Shown: positions 5,833 through 13,888 of the stretch, piece by piece
Numbering within the stretch: the stretch's first letter is position 1
How the letters are laid out: every line of letters starts with the position of its first letter
Source: Cenarchaeum sp.
Lineage (GTDB): Archaea > Thermoproteota > Nitrososphaeria > Nitrososphaerales > Nitrosopumilaceae
NCBI GenBank assembly: GCA_007570915.1
Contig: RKSK01000180.1
Span: forward strand, 1-21,681
DNA length: 21,681 nucleotides
Reading direction: 5' to 3'
Translations under genes and position numbers: made by a program
Notes under the pieces: generated by a model
The model's input: the letters and a program-made list of their open reading frames with translations, nothing else
What the model was told of the DNA's origin: nothing
Databases searched by the model: none

Positions 5833-6300
5833 TTATGCGGCGGGCGCCGCCGCCGGAACCGCCCTTGCCTTCGCCTCGGCTATGCGCCTGGCAATAATGG
5901 CGATCCGCGCGTCGGCCTCGCCGCGCGGAAATTGCTCGTCCAGGCTCATCGGCAGGTAGCCGGTCGACGGCTCGTCTCCTCGCTCCGCGCGCGCGCGAAC
6001 CTCTTCGTCAACCTCCTCGCGCGTTATGTCCCTGATGACGCCGCGCAGCCCAAAGTGGGCGCACGCGGCCTCAAAGTCGCGCACGCTAACCATGGACACG
6101 TGGAGGTAGTGGTACAGGTAGCGCACGCTCACAGGGCATGCGATTTGCAGGGTAGCCTCCACGTATACACGATCCATGTCCTCAATGCTGCTTCCCACGC
6201 CAACCGGAAATGTCTCGCCAGACAGTGGGGCTGGCTTGCTGTGCTTTGCCTCCTCGATCGCGCGCGTGATCTTGGCAATGCGCCCCTCTAGCGTCCCCAC
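5833..6300 (-). CDS. Hypothetical protein, 155 aa, intact member of a tandem pair
   Basis: I do not recognise the family. From GTG 6300 the product begins GTLEGRIAKITRAIEEAK. A central part contains YLYHYLHVSMVSVRDFEAAC, then GLRGVIRDITREEVDEEVRA, and the end is EADARIAIIARRIAEAKARA with an Ala/Pro tail. The first and last parts look like amphipathic helices. There is no membrane segment or signal peptide. GTG 6300 is preferred over more upstream starts because a strong TATA box (TTATATAT) is centred 26-27 bases before it, and because the decayed duplicate begins at the same residue. Selection has kept this copy open while the neighbour collapsed, so the protein is probably functional. Confidence 0.75.
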   Translation of the reverse strand: MGTLEGRIAKITRAIEEAKHSKPAPLSGETFPVGVGSSIEDMDRVYVEATLQIACPVSVRYLYHYLHVSMVSVRDFEAACAHFGLRGVIRDITREEVDEEVRARAERGDEPSTGYLPMSLDEQFPRGEADARIAIIARRIAEAKARAVPAAAPAA

Positions 6301-6322
6301 GGGGGAGGCGCCCCGGGGAGCC

Positions 6323-6330
6323 ATATATAA
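6323..6330 (-). promoter_or_regulatory. TATA box of the 155-aa gene
   Basis: The minus strand reads TTATATAT, one of the strongest TATA matches in the window, centred 26-27 bases before the GTG at 6300. Confidence 0.75.
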
Positions 6331-6387
6331 CCCATCCGTAGAAATCACGCTTGAGGTACCCAAAGAAGAGCCGGGAGGATTCAAACG

Positions 6388-6404
6388 TGGCGCGTGGCGC
6401 GCCA
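6388..6404. repeat. 7-bp perfect hairpin between two minus-strand genes
   Basis: TGGCGCG (6388-6394) and CGCGCCA (6398-6404) flank a three-base loop. It lies 71 bases after the stop of the gene at 6475 and 58 bases before the next TATA box. It may help end the upstream transcript, but no T-run follows on the minus strand. Confidence 0.35.
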
Positions 6405-6474
6405 ACTCGCCGTCAATAAGCGACTATGGGTGCCAAGCGGGGTGCGGCAAGTGACACCGCGCATGATCACCTGG

Positions 6475-7329
6475 TCACAGTCTTTGTGAAAAGATGTCGG
6501 CATAATCCATAATGGGCAAGCCTATACTGGCAAGCCCGTGGCGCTCCTCTGTCGTCGGCGAAGATATGGTGATAATGGCCACCATTGCCCCCTCGGAGCC
6601 GTGTGGCCACCGGTCGTGGAAATGGGCCTGAACCTCGTGGGCGAGCCCAAGCGGAAACGTCCTGTCGACGCTCTCCTCGCTCCTCTGCAAGTCTAGCACG
6701 CCGGACGCCAGCGAATAGGTCGCAGGGACGATGCCGACCGCCTTGGCTTCGTGGGCGTCTATAACCAGCACTACGGTAGGCTTTGATGACTTGACGTGGG
6801 TGGCAAAAGCAAACTCTATGGCAATCATTGGGTTAGACGACAACGACACAAACGAGCGGTACAGTGACGGGCCGACGCTTCTGTCACCTACCCCGACCGT
6901 CTCCGCGACGGACTCGCCGCGGTAAAAGTACGCGGCGTCAAGGAACATCTGGCGCGCCATGCCGTTCACGTCGCACTCCATACGCCATGCGTCCAGGAAC
7001 ATCTCGCGGTCGGAGCCCTCCGAGAAGCGCAGCACGATTCCCCACGCCGTGGCGTACGTGGCAACCGTGGAGAGGGCCTCCAAAAAGACCTCCCTGGCCG
7101 TGGCCGTCGCGGGGTCAAGGCCCACCCTGGACGCCAGGCCGCCAAACGTGCCCTCCCCGCACGCGGCCCGAATGGCCTCCCAGGGGCCGTCCTCGGCGAA
7201 TCGCGAGGAGTGCCCCGCAATCCTGCCGGCCATGCCGGCGAGCATGTCGCGCATGCGCTGGGCCGCCCTGGCCTGCCTGAGGCATTGGCGCCCAAAGCCC
7301 ACCGGCGGCGCGCGCTGTCTGGCCCTCAT
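6475..7329 (-). CDS. Possible ADP-ribosyltransferase-fold protein, 284 aa
   Basis: The C-terminal half resembles the R-S-E pattern of ADP-ribosyltransferases. YFYRGES (134-140) matches the strand-1 Arg motif. YRSFVSLSSNPMIAIEFA (157-174) matches the S-T-S strand followed by the A..FA helix. SEES near 217-220, after a VVLVID strand, could supply the catalytic Glu, though the usual E/Q-x-E spacing is not exact. The N-terminal half (about 20-130) is helical and unrecognised. If the assignment holds, it would transfer ADP-ribose from NAD to an unknown target. There is no signal peptide. ATG 7329 overlaps the TGA of the upstream amidotransferase gene (ATGA), implying co-transcription, yet a TATA box 27 bases upstream could also drive it alone. 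It is AT-richer than the amidotransferase gene. Confidence 0.6.
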   Translation of the reverse strand: MRARQRAPPVGFGRQCLRQARAAQRMRDMLAGMAGRIAGHSSRFAEDGPWEAIRAACGEGTFGGLASRVGLDPATATAREVFLEALSTVATYATAWGIVLRFSEGSDREMFLDAWRMECDVNGMARQMFLDAAYFYRGESVAETVGVGDRSVGPSLYRSFVSLSSNPMIAIEFAFATHVKSSKPTVVLVIDAHEAKAVGIVPATYSLASGVLDLQRSEESVDRTFPLGLAHEVQAHFHDRWPHGSEGAMVAIITISSPTTEERHGLASIGLPIMDYADIFSQRL

Positions 7330-7922
7330 GCGGGGCGGTCAAATATACCGTCGTATAAAGTATGCTTTGGTACCTGGGCGCCCGCGGCCATGCGCACGAA
7401 CGCCCCCAAGAGCGCGGCGCCGTCATCGGACATCTCGGGGTGGAACTGGGTCCCGTAGATGCGCGTGCCGGACACGTGGACGATCTCGTGGGCGCACTCG
7501 CCCGAGCCGGCAAGGGACTCCATGGACGCCGGCAGGCGCGCGATCTCGTAGGCGTGGCTCTCATAGGCCTCGAGCTCCCACCCGCGCGCGCCGGCGAGGC
7601 GCACGCGGACCGTGCGCATGCCGCGGCGCGGCGAGGCCATGCGGCGCAGCGACCCGCCGGCGCAGAGCGCGAGCATCTCGGCCCCATAGCAGACGCCCAT
7701 GAGCGGCGCGCCGGCGCGGCGCGCGTGCGAGATGACGCGCGCGTTGGCCACGTTGGAGAGGCGGTCCGGCGCGGCGCGCCCCGAGAGGACAAAGGACGCA
7801 TGGTCCGCGAGGGACGTGGCCCCGAGCCTGCGCGGCACGACACGCTCGGGCGCGGCGCCGAGCGAGGCCAGGCGCGACTCTAGCTCGTCCGAGTACGCCG
7901 AGCCGTTGTCGAGCAGCAGCAT
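7326..7922 (-). CDS. Class I glutamine amidotransferase, resembling the GMP synthase A subunit
   Basis: This 198-residue protein has the full class I triad: Cys78 in GVCYGAEMLAL, and His161 and Glu163 in YGTQFHPEMS. The N terminus LLLDNGSAYSDELESRL and the ESHAYEIARLP segment resemble the separate glutaminase subunit of archaeal GMP synthase (GuaAA), which feeds ammonia to the ATP pyrophosphatase subunit. However, the usual CLGHQ is replaced by CYGAE, so it may be a paralogue with another partner. No synthetase subunit is adjacent. ATG 7922 lies 13 bases after the UPF0182 stop, and the stop overlaps the start of the ART-like gene. The last 16 residues are encoded by an AT-rich segment that doubles as a promoter. 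Confidence 0.85.
   Translation of the reverse strand: MLLLDNGSAYSDELESRLASLGAAPERVVPRRLGATSLADHASFVLSGRAAPDRLSNVANARVISHARRAGAPLMGVCYGAEMLALCAGGSLRRMASPRRGMRTVRVRLAGARGWELEAYESHAYEIARLPASMESLAGSGECAHEIVHVSGTRIYGTQFHPEMSDDGAALLGAFVRMAAGAQVPKHTLYDGIFDRPA
7351..7358 (-). promoter_or_regulatory. Internal TATA box for the ART-like gene
   Basis: The minus strand reads TTTATACG, centred about 26 bases before ATG 7329, with a second AT patch (TATATTT) at 7347-7341. Both lie inside the 3' end of the amidotransferase gene, so the downstream gene may have its own leaderless message. Confidence 0.5.
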
Positions 7923-7935
7923 TGGCGCCGGCGCG

Positions 7936-10782
7936 CTAGGCGCCTACCTCTACCGTGATGTAGCGGAGCTCGGTGATCCCCTCGCGCGAGGTGATCGTGC
8001 CATAGCTCACCGTGTCGTCCTCGCCCTCCCAGGCGACGATTCGGTCAGACGGCGATATGAACGAGTCGATAAACCCGAGAACCGCCGCGGCCGCCTCGCC
8101 CTCCTCGCCCGCGCTGTAAAAGTACGCGCGCGCCTCCTCAAAGGAGAGCGACGCCTGTATCGAGGCGGGTCGCACGATGCCGGCCCCCTGGCCCTCAAAG
8201 AGGGCCTCGATCGCCGCGACGCGGGCCTCGCGCGAGAGGACGCGCTCGTCCTCGCCGGCCGAGGCCGGCGAGACGCGCGCGAGCTTTGAGAGGTACGCCG
8301 CAAAGGCCTCCTCCTGCGTGTCGCCGAGCCCCACATAGTACTCGCCGGTAAACTCTGCGCCGACTGCCGCAATCGTGCCGAGCTGCGCGACGACGCCCCC
8401 CGCGCCGGCCGTGTAGACCGGGATAAAGTACGTGTCGTGGTCGCCGACCCTGTAGAGTATGTTGTCGCCGACGCGCGGGTTGCGCAGGAGCGTCTTTAGC
8501 TGCGCAAAGTCGGGGTCGCGGTCGAGGGCCTCGCGGACCGCCGTGGGCCCTATCAGCTTTGTCGTCGAGTTGAGCGGGACCTCGTAGAACTGCATCTGGC
8601 CGAGGCGCGGCAGGTCGTTCTCGACGACCATGTAGCCGGCGAGGTTGCGGCCCTGCGAGCCGCGCAGCTCGAGGGAGAGGAGGCCGACGAACTCGGGGCG
8701 CTCAAAGCCCGGCGGCTTTGCCTGGATATAGTACGTGTCAAGGCCCGTGGGCACCTCGTAGAACTGGTTTGCCTGGATGAACGTCTCGACGTCGGTCACG
8801 TGGTAGATGTTGTACATGTTTGTCTTCCAGTTAAAGAGCTCGACGGGGTAGCGCGTCTGCTCGGTGAGCCAGTCGGGTATGGGCTCAAAGTCGGCGGCGT
8901 ACTGGCTCACGAACATCTCGGTGAAAAAGTCGTCGCCCGTGCGCAGCAGCCTGATGTCGCCGTTGTACGTGTCGATCAGCGCGTAGCCGACGAGGCGCAG
9001 GTAGGGGTTGCCGGCCGACCACGGCACGTCGCGCGCGTCAAAGCCGACTATGAGCGGCATGAGCCAGTACGACGACTCGCCGTCGGTCACGGGTATCGAG
9101 TCTATCTCCTTGCCGAAGAGCGTGTAGAGAAAGTAGGGGTAGAGGACCTGCATGCGGTCGACGATGTCCTTGTAGCGCATGACGTGGACCGCCTCGGCCG
9201 GAAACGAGAGCAAAAAGTTGGGCTCGAATATCCAGCTCACCGGCGGCGCGACGCTCAGGCCGCCGGCCCCGGCGTAGAACGTGCCGCCGATCTCGGCGCT
9301 CGTGTCGCCGCGCGACTCGGGGTACGCCGACCACGTCTCGTCTAGGAGGCCCCCCTCGCCGTAGTAGATCGCGCGCTGCTCAAAGAGCCTGCTGCTGTCC
9401 TCGATGTTGCCGTCAGTCGCGCCGAGCGCGAGGAAGCCGTTTGGCACGTGCGTGTATACGAGGTGCTCGTTGTACCAGCGGTTCTCTAGCGTGACTGACG
9501 AGGGGAGTATCGGCTTCATCGACGCGGTCCAGTAGAGCGTGTTGTTGAAGCGCAGTATGTCATTGTCCTCAAAGTCGACGTAGGGTATGAGGCCGATCTC
9601 GGGCTTTAGCTTGGCGAACGCGGCCTCCCAGTCCCACACGCGCACGGTCCCCAGCACGTCGGCGTTTGACTCGACGTACGACTCGATGTTGTTGGGCGAG
9701 ACGGTCTCGAGGTCGATGTCGTGCGTGTTCTCCGAGACGGCGTCGAGCTCGCCGAGGTGGCGGTTGACGCCGATCTCCTGGGCCGTGTACGGCCCGAGGT
9801 ACTCTATCTTGCGCGCGTCGGCGATGCTGTTGTTCACGGACATGATTGACACGGCGATGATGAGTATCGCGATCACCGTGAGGAACCTCACATAGACGTC
9901 GCGGCGCAGTATGTGCGTGAGGACGCGCGACCTGACGCGGTCGACGGCCGAGAACGCCGCAAACGCGACGCCTATGGCGAGTATCGCCGCTATCGCGTAG
10001 CGCGTGTTATAGTCGAGCTCGCTCGTGAAGAACATGTTTAGGCCCGTCCAGAGTATGCCCACGGCAAGGACCGCCTCAAAGCTCGAGACATAGCTCAGGT
10101 AGCGCGGCTTGCCGGCGTTGAGGTCGAGTATGTACGACGTCGCGACGCGCAGTATCGTGTGTATCCCGACATATAGCGCGAGGCGCAGGCCCACGGCCCC
10201 GAGGAGGGCCGGCAGGAGCAGGACGAGCGAGGGTATCATGGGTATGACGCGCTCGGTCGCGTAGCCGCTGTCAGTCGGCGGCGTGACGAAGGGCAGCGAG
10301 AATATCGACGGCACGCTCTCTATGCCGAGCGTGTTGCCCTCGAGGAACTCGGTCGCCGCAAAGCCAAACATGATGTTGACAAAGAACGACCCGAGGAGCA
10401 GGACCTTTGTGAGCTGCCACATGGCAAACTGGACGCCGCCGAGGCGGTGGTCGGCGTACGCCTTCATGCCCTTTGAGAGCGGCTCGCGCCCGCCGCGCGT
10501 GATCGCGAGTATGGCGGTCCCGAGGAGGTACCAGAATATCGACTTGCGCGAGGCGGCGTTGACGCGGACGAGCGCGATCGCCGCGAGTATGACGCCCGAG
10601 ACGAGCGAGTAGGTGAGCGGCTTTGTGAACTTGTCGCCGAACTCGGTCACGTTCATCGAGAGGTTTACGCCCTGGTTGCCGATTATGAGAAAGCCGGCGA
10701 CGGCCAGGGCGGCTATGACCCCCCAGCGGACGTACCTGCCGGCGTTGGGGGGCGGCGCGCTCTGCGTGGACTCGCTATACAA
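7936..10782 (-). CDS. UPF0182 family membrane protein, 948 aa
   Basis: This is a large membrane protein of the UPF0182 (COG1615) family, whose function is not established. The first 330 residues hold about seven or eight hydrophobic segments, for example WGVIAALAVAGFLIIGN, LLLGSFFVNIMFGFAA, MIPSLVLLLPALLGAVGLRL and FLTVIAILIIAVSIMS. About 600 mostly soluble residues follow, presumably outside the membrane, with family-typical stretches such as YPYFLYTLFGKEIDSIPVTD, SSYWLMPLIVG and YYIQAKPPGFERPEFVGLLS. The acidic tail matches the family's variable end. TTG 10782 is used because it directly precedes the sequence and follows a TATA box by about 32 bases. It lies 27 bases after the priS stop and 13 bases before the amidotransferase gene. 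Confidence 0.9.
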   Translation of the reverse strand: MYSESTQSAPPPNAGRYVRWGVIAALAVAGFLIIGNQGVNLSMNVTEFGDKFTKPLTYSLVSGVILAAIALVRVNAASRKSIFWYLLGTAILAITRGGREPLSKGMKAYADHRLGGVQFAMWQLTKVLLLGSFFVNIMFGFAATEFLEGNTLGIESVPSIFSLPFVTPPTDSGYATERVIPMIPSLVLLLPALLGAVGLRLALYVGIHTILRVATSYILDLNAGKPRYLSYVSSFEAVLAVGILWTGLNMFFTSELDYNTRYAIAAILAIGVAFAAFSAVDRVRSRVLTHILRRDVYVRFLTVIAILIIAVSIMSVNNSIADARKIEYLGPYTAQEIGVNRHLGELDAVSENTHDIDLETVSPNNIESYVESNADVLGTVRVWDWEAAFAKLKPEIGLIPYVDFEDNDILRFNNTLYWTASMKPILPSSVTLENRWYNEHLVYTHVPNGFLALGATDGNIEDSSRLFEQRAIYYGEGGLLDETWSAYPESRGDTSAEIGGTFYAGAGGLSVAPPVSWIFEPNFLLSFPAEAVHVMRYKDIVDRMQVLYPYFLYTLFGKEIDSIPVTDGESSYWLMPLIVGFDARDVPWSAGNPYLRLVGYALIDTYNGDIRLLRTGDDFFTEMFVSQYAADFEPIPDWLTEQTRYPVELFNWKTNMYNIYHVTDVETFIQANQFYEVPTGLDTYYIQAKPPGFERPEFVGLLSLELRGSQGRNLAGYMVVENDLPRLGQMQFYEVPLNSTTKLIGPTAVREALDRDPDFAQLKTLLRNPRVGDNILYRVGDHDTYFIPVYTAGAGGVVAQLGTIAAVGAEFTGEYYVGLGDTQEEAFAAYLSKLARVSPASAGEDERVLSREARVAAIEALFEGQGAGIVRPASIQASLSFEEARAYFYSAGEEGEAAAAVLGFIDSFISPSDRIVAWEGEDDTVSYGTITSREGITELRYITVEVGA

Positions 10783-10809
10783 GGCCTGCGCCCCCCGGCC
10801 CCGGGGCGC

Positions 10810-11943
10810 CTAATTAACCCCTTGCCCGCCGGCGCCCGCGGCGGCCGTCGCGACGCCCTTGCAGACCATGTACACGGCCGCGTAGAGCGGGACCGTGGCG
10901 CGCTCGCGCGAGTAGGGCCCTAGCGACCTCCTCCTCCCCACCGAGAAGCGGTGCGGGCACTCTGCCAAGACCTCGACGGGGCGGTCTGCGAGGAGGCACG
11001 ACTCGGCGTATATGCCGGCCGGCGAGGGGCCGGCCCGCACCTTTGAGAGGCCGCTCTTGCCGTTGAGCGAGCCGGGCATCCTGAATATGCGGTGAATGTC
11101 GCCGGTCACCTGCGGGTCGATGCGGGCCCCGACGGCCGCCGAGGCGGCCTCTAGCGCCCCCTGGTACCTGTCGCGGCCGCCGGCGGCCGCCTTCTTGAGG
11201 GCCTCGGCCCCGAGGCCGGCGGCGAGCCGGCCCCGCCAGCCGCGCTCGCCCCTGGCCGGCAGGTCGCGCCTCTTTGCGCCCTGCCGCGGCACGCCGTACG
11301 CCTCGGCGACCGCGCCGCGAAACATGACATAGTCGGCGAGCTCGCGGCGCTCTCGCGAGCCCAGGCCGTCAAGGTCTGCGGCGCGCACGTGCGTGTGGTA
11401 CCCCTCGTTTCCGGAAAAGTAGACCGTGATCGACGCGGGATCCACGCCGAGGTCCCCGCAGAGTATGGACTTCAGCTTTTCGGTCTCGTCGTGCGCGGCC
11501 TTGATGCACTTTTGGCACGGCAGGGAGCGCAATGACACCTTGGACGACGAGCATGCCGCGCACGGCCCGCCGGCCGGCGAGACGCGCGAGCACTCTGAGC
11601 AGACTGCGACGCTGTGGCCCTCGCGGCACGGCATGTCGAGGTCCTTGGCGTCAATGTCGAATATCAGGTCCGCGCCCTGCCACTCCTTCTCCTTCATGGG
11701 CATTGACGGGAACAGGTAGCGCGCGTTGGAGCAGTAGACGTCGGTCGGGGCCTCCCGGGAGAGGAGGACGCGCAGCGCGCCCTCGTCGGGCAGCGACTGG
11801 TGTCGTATCATGCCGTCATAGCCGAGCTTTTGGTAGCCAAACTCGCGCGAGGCGATCTGGTCCGGCACGACGACGTGCTCGCGGCTCTCGATATAGTACT
11901 CCTTTATCGCGCCGCGCAGGAGGGCCTCGTCGTCCCCGCTCAC
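10810..11943 (-). CDS. priS: DNA primase small (catalytic) subunit PriS
   Basis: PriS is the polymerising subunit of the archaeal/eukaryotic-type primase, making RNA/DNA primers together with PriL. The 377-residue protein has the metal-binding aspartates in ADLIFDIDAKDL, a Cys-rich zinc module (MPCREGHSVAVCSECSR through LPCQKC), the nucleotide-binding SGNEGYHTHV, and the C-terminal signature DPQVTGDIHRIFRMPGSLNG. Many archaea have SGxRGxHxHV, so the Asn-Glu pair here is a lineage variation. The start is GTG 11943, overlapping the priL TGA (GTGA) and preceded by a good ribosome-binding sequence (GGAGG, 8 bases upstream), as expected inside an operon. Confidence 0.95.
   Translation of the reverse strand: MSGDDEALLRGAIKEYYIESREHVVVPDQIASREFGYQKLGYDGMIRHQSLPDEGALRVLLSREAPTDVYCSNARYLFPSMPMKEKEWQGADLIFDIDAKDLDMPCREGHSVAVCSECSRVSPAGGPCAACSSSKVSLRSLPCQKCIKAAHDETEKLKSILCGDLGVDPASITVYFSGNEGYHTHVRAADLDGLGSRERRELADYVMFRGAVAEAYGVPRQGAKRRDLPARGERGWRGRLAAGLGAEALKKAAAGGRDRYQGALEAASAAVGARIDPQVTGDIHRIFRMPGSLNGKSGLSKVRAGPSPAGIYAESCLLADRPVEVLAECPHRFSVGRRRSLGPYSRERATVPLYAAVYMVCKGVATAAAGAGGQGVN
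10811..10817 (-). promoter_or_regulatory. TATA-like element of the UPF0182 gene
   Basis: The minus strand reads GGGTTAATTAGG, overlapping the priS stop codon, about 32 bases before the TTG at 10782. The UPF0182 gene may be transcribed both from here and by read-through from priS. Confidence 0.5.
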
Positions 11944-12959
11944 GCCTCGCGCCTCCGGCCAAACTGCATCGGGCTGATGATGCCCTCGCACTCGGCGGTC
12001 CGGTGGCAGAGGCCTTGCGACTCTAGCTTGTCGCAGAGCGGGCAGGAGTAGCGCGTGCCGCCGCCGGCGCCGGAGATGTTGTTGAGCTGGTAGAGCGTCG
12101 TCTTTTCGTTATAGTCCGGCGCTCCCTTGAAGAGCGGCGCGATCCTCCCGACGTCCCAGCCGCGCCCGAGCAGGAACGTCGCGAGCATGAACCTGCCAGA
12201 GTGCGGCAGGTTCTCGCCGCGCTCGAGGACCGCCATCGCGTGCTTGACGCACGGCGGGTGCTCGCCGGTCACCTCTGCATATTTCGGCTCGAGCGACTCG
12301 GAGAGCCCCCTTATCCTGGCCACGTGGGGCTCAAAGTTCGGCAGGGTTGGCGGCGTCGGGCTCTGGCGTATGCGCTCGGCGATGTGGTCGGCGAGCTCCT
12401 GCCTGACGAGGCGGACGACCTGGTGCGCAGTCAGGCGCACGAGGCCGGCGTGGACGTCCCTGTTTACGAGCTTCCACTCGCGCTCGTGAAAGTTGACCGA
12501 GCGGCGGACATAGCTTGCCACGGGCACGCCGTACCCATAGTCGGCCCTCCGCACGCGGACCGAAAAGAGGCCCTCTAGCAGCCTGGCGGGCATGTCCCTC
12601 TCGCGCGACTCGCGCGCCAGGCTCCTCTCTAGGAACCTCTCGGCGCGGCGCGACTCGGAGAGCGCAAACCTGCGCACGAGCGACCTCGCGCCGGCCGCGC
12701 GCAGGAGGACCGTGGCCACGACGAACGAAAAGACCTCCCTGTCGACTGACTGCTCGCTCGCGTCCCCGGCGTCAAGACCCGACGAGTAGACGAGGCCCGA
12801 GGCGGCTGCCTCGATGCGCCTCATTGCCAGCTCTATGAACGGCACGAGGTCCGGATCCGTGCCGAACGCCTCGATCGTAAACCCCTTGTCGGCAATGTAC
12901 TCGCCGGCGTTGGCCAGGAACGGGTACCTTGCGCACTCTAGGCGGCCGATGCCCTCCAT
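11940..12959 (-). CDS. priL: DNA primase large subunit PriL
   Basis: PriL regulates PriS and carries a 4Fe-4S cluster needed for primer initiation. The 339-residue product has an N-terminal helical domain and a C-terminal cluster domain with Cys in HPPCVKHAM and YSCPLCDKLESQGLC, plus RFMLATFLLGRGW, typical of the family. ATG 12959 is chosen: a TATA box is centred exactly 27 bases upstream, and the product then opens MEGIGRLECARYPFLANAG, close to the usual N terminus. It is first in a dense minus-strand series priL-priS-UPF0182-amidotransferase and is divergent from nfo across an 86-base promoter region. Confidence 0.94.
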   Translation of the reverse strand: MEGIGRLECARYPFLANAGEYIADKGFTIEAFGTDPDLVPFIELAMRRIEAAASGLVYSSGLDAGDASEQSVDREVFSFVVATVLLRAAGARSLVRRFALSESRRAERFLERSLARESRERDMPARLLEGLFSVRVRRADYGYGVPVASYVRRSVNFHEREWKLVNRDVHAGLVRLTAHQVVRLVRQELADHIAERIRQSPTPPTLPNFEPHVARIRGLSESLEPKYAEVTGEHPPCVKHAMAVLERGENLPHSGRFMLATFLLGRGWDVGRIAPLFKGAPDYNEKTTLYQLNNISGAGGGTRYSCPLCDKLESQGLCHRTAECEGIISPMQFGRRREA

Positions 12960-12980
12960 GGCGCCGCGCGCGGGGCGGCA

Positions 12981-12990
12981 GTATATAATT
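12981..12990 (-). promoter_or_regulatory. TATA box of priL
   Basis: The minus strand reads AATTATATAC, centred 27 bases before the priL ATG. It is the clearest promoter in the window and shares its 86-base spacer with the opposing nfo promoter. Confidence 0.8.
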
Positions 12991-13011
12991 TGAGCCTCGC
13001 GGGGGCGCACC

Positions 13012-13018
13012 TTTAAGT
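13012..13018 (+). promoter_or_regulatory. TATA-like element of nfo
   Basis: TTTAAGT lies about 31 bases before the nfo ATG and back to back with the priL promoter. The match is moderate. Confidence 0.55.
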
Positions 13019-13045
13019 GGGCACAGGCCGGCCGCGCGCGCGGGA

Positions 13046-13888
13046 ATGGCCCAGATAGGCTGCCACGTGTCCATAGCCGGCGGCATCGGCAACGCGCCCG
13101 GCTACGCCGCCGAGCGCTCGTGCGGGGCCTTCCAGGTCTTCACGCGCAACCCCCGCGGGTGGGCCGCAAAGGACCTCGACGCCGACTCGATAAGGACGTA
13201 CCGGTCCGGCCTCGAGTCCTCGGGGATCAGCGCCGAGCACACGTGCGCGCACATGCCCTACCTCCCAAACCTCTCCTCCACAAAGCCCGACGGCCACGCA
13301 AAGTCAGTCGCGTCCCTGGTCGAGGAGGTGAGGAGGTGCGGAAAGCTTGGCATACCCTACCTCGTCACGCACCTCGGGAGCCACCTCGGGGCCGGCGAGG
13401 AGGCCGGCATCAAGAGGCTCGTCGCGGCCTACAAGAGGGCCGCCGCCGTCAAGAACGGCGTCACGATACTGCTGGAGAACACCGCGGGCCAGAAAAACTC
13501 CGTCGGCTCGGACTTTGTGCAGCTCGGCGGGATACTCGGCCAGCTCGAGCCGGCCGGCAGGTTTGGCGTCTGCATCGACACGTGCCACGCGTTCGCCTAC
13601 GGGTACGACCTGCGGACCGAAAAGGGCGTGCGCGACGCCTTTGGCGTGCTCGACGAGAACGCCGGCCCGGACGCCCTCAAGGTGCTCCACCTAAACGACG
13701 CAAAGGCCGGCCTGGGCTCAAACCTCGACAGGCACCACCACATCGGCCTCGGCGAGATAGGCAAGGCGGGGATGCGCGCGGCCGTCAGGCTGGCCGCGAG
13801 GCGCCACGTCCCCATAATACTAGAGACGCCGATAGACTCGGTCCGCGACGACCACGAGAACGTGAGGGTGGCAAAGTCCCTTGAGTAG
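13046..13888 (+). CDS. nfo: Endonuclease IV (AP endonuclease)
   Basis: Nfo cleaves DNA 5' to abasic sites in base-excision repair, using three zinc ions in a TIM barrel. The 280-residue protein starts MAQIGCHVSIAGGIGNA, and nearly all metal ligands of the E. coli enzyme are present with at most one residue of offset: His69, His109, Glu144, Asp178, His181, His215, Asp228, His230 and Glu260. They lie in signatures such as THLGSHLG, VCIDTCHAFAYGYD and LHLNDAKAGLGSNLDRHHHI. Length is normal. Its last eight bases overlap the start of glyS, so the two form an operon. Confidence 0.97.
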   Translation: MAQIGCHVSIAGGIGNAPGYAAERSCGAFQVFTRNPRGWAAKDLDADSIRTYRSGLESSGISAEHTCAHMPYLPNLSSTKPDGHAKSVASLVEEVRRCGKLGIPYLVTHLGSHLGAGEEAGIKRLVAAYKRAAAVKNGVTILLENTAGQKNSVGSDFVQLGGILGQLEPAGRFGVCIDTCHAFAYGYDLRTEKGVRDAFGVLDENAGPDALKVLHLNDAKAGLGSNLDRHHHIGLGEIGKAGMRAAVRLAARRHVPIILETPIDSVRDDHENVRVAKSLE

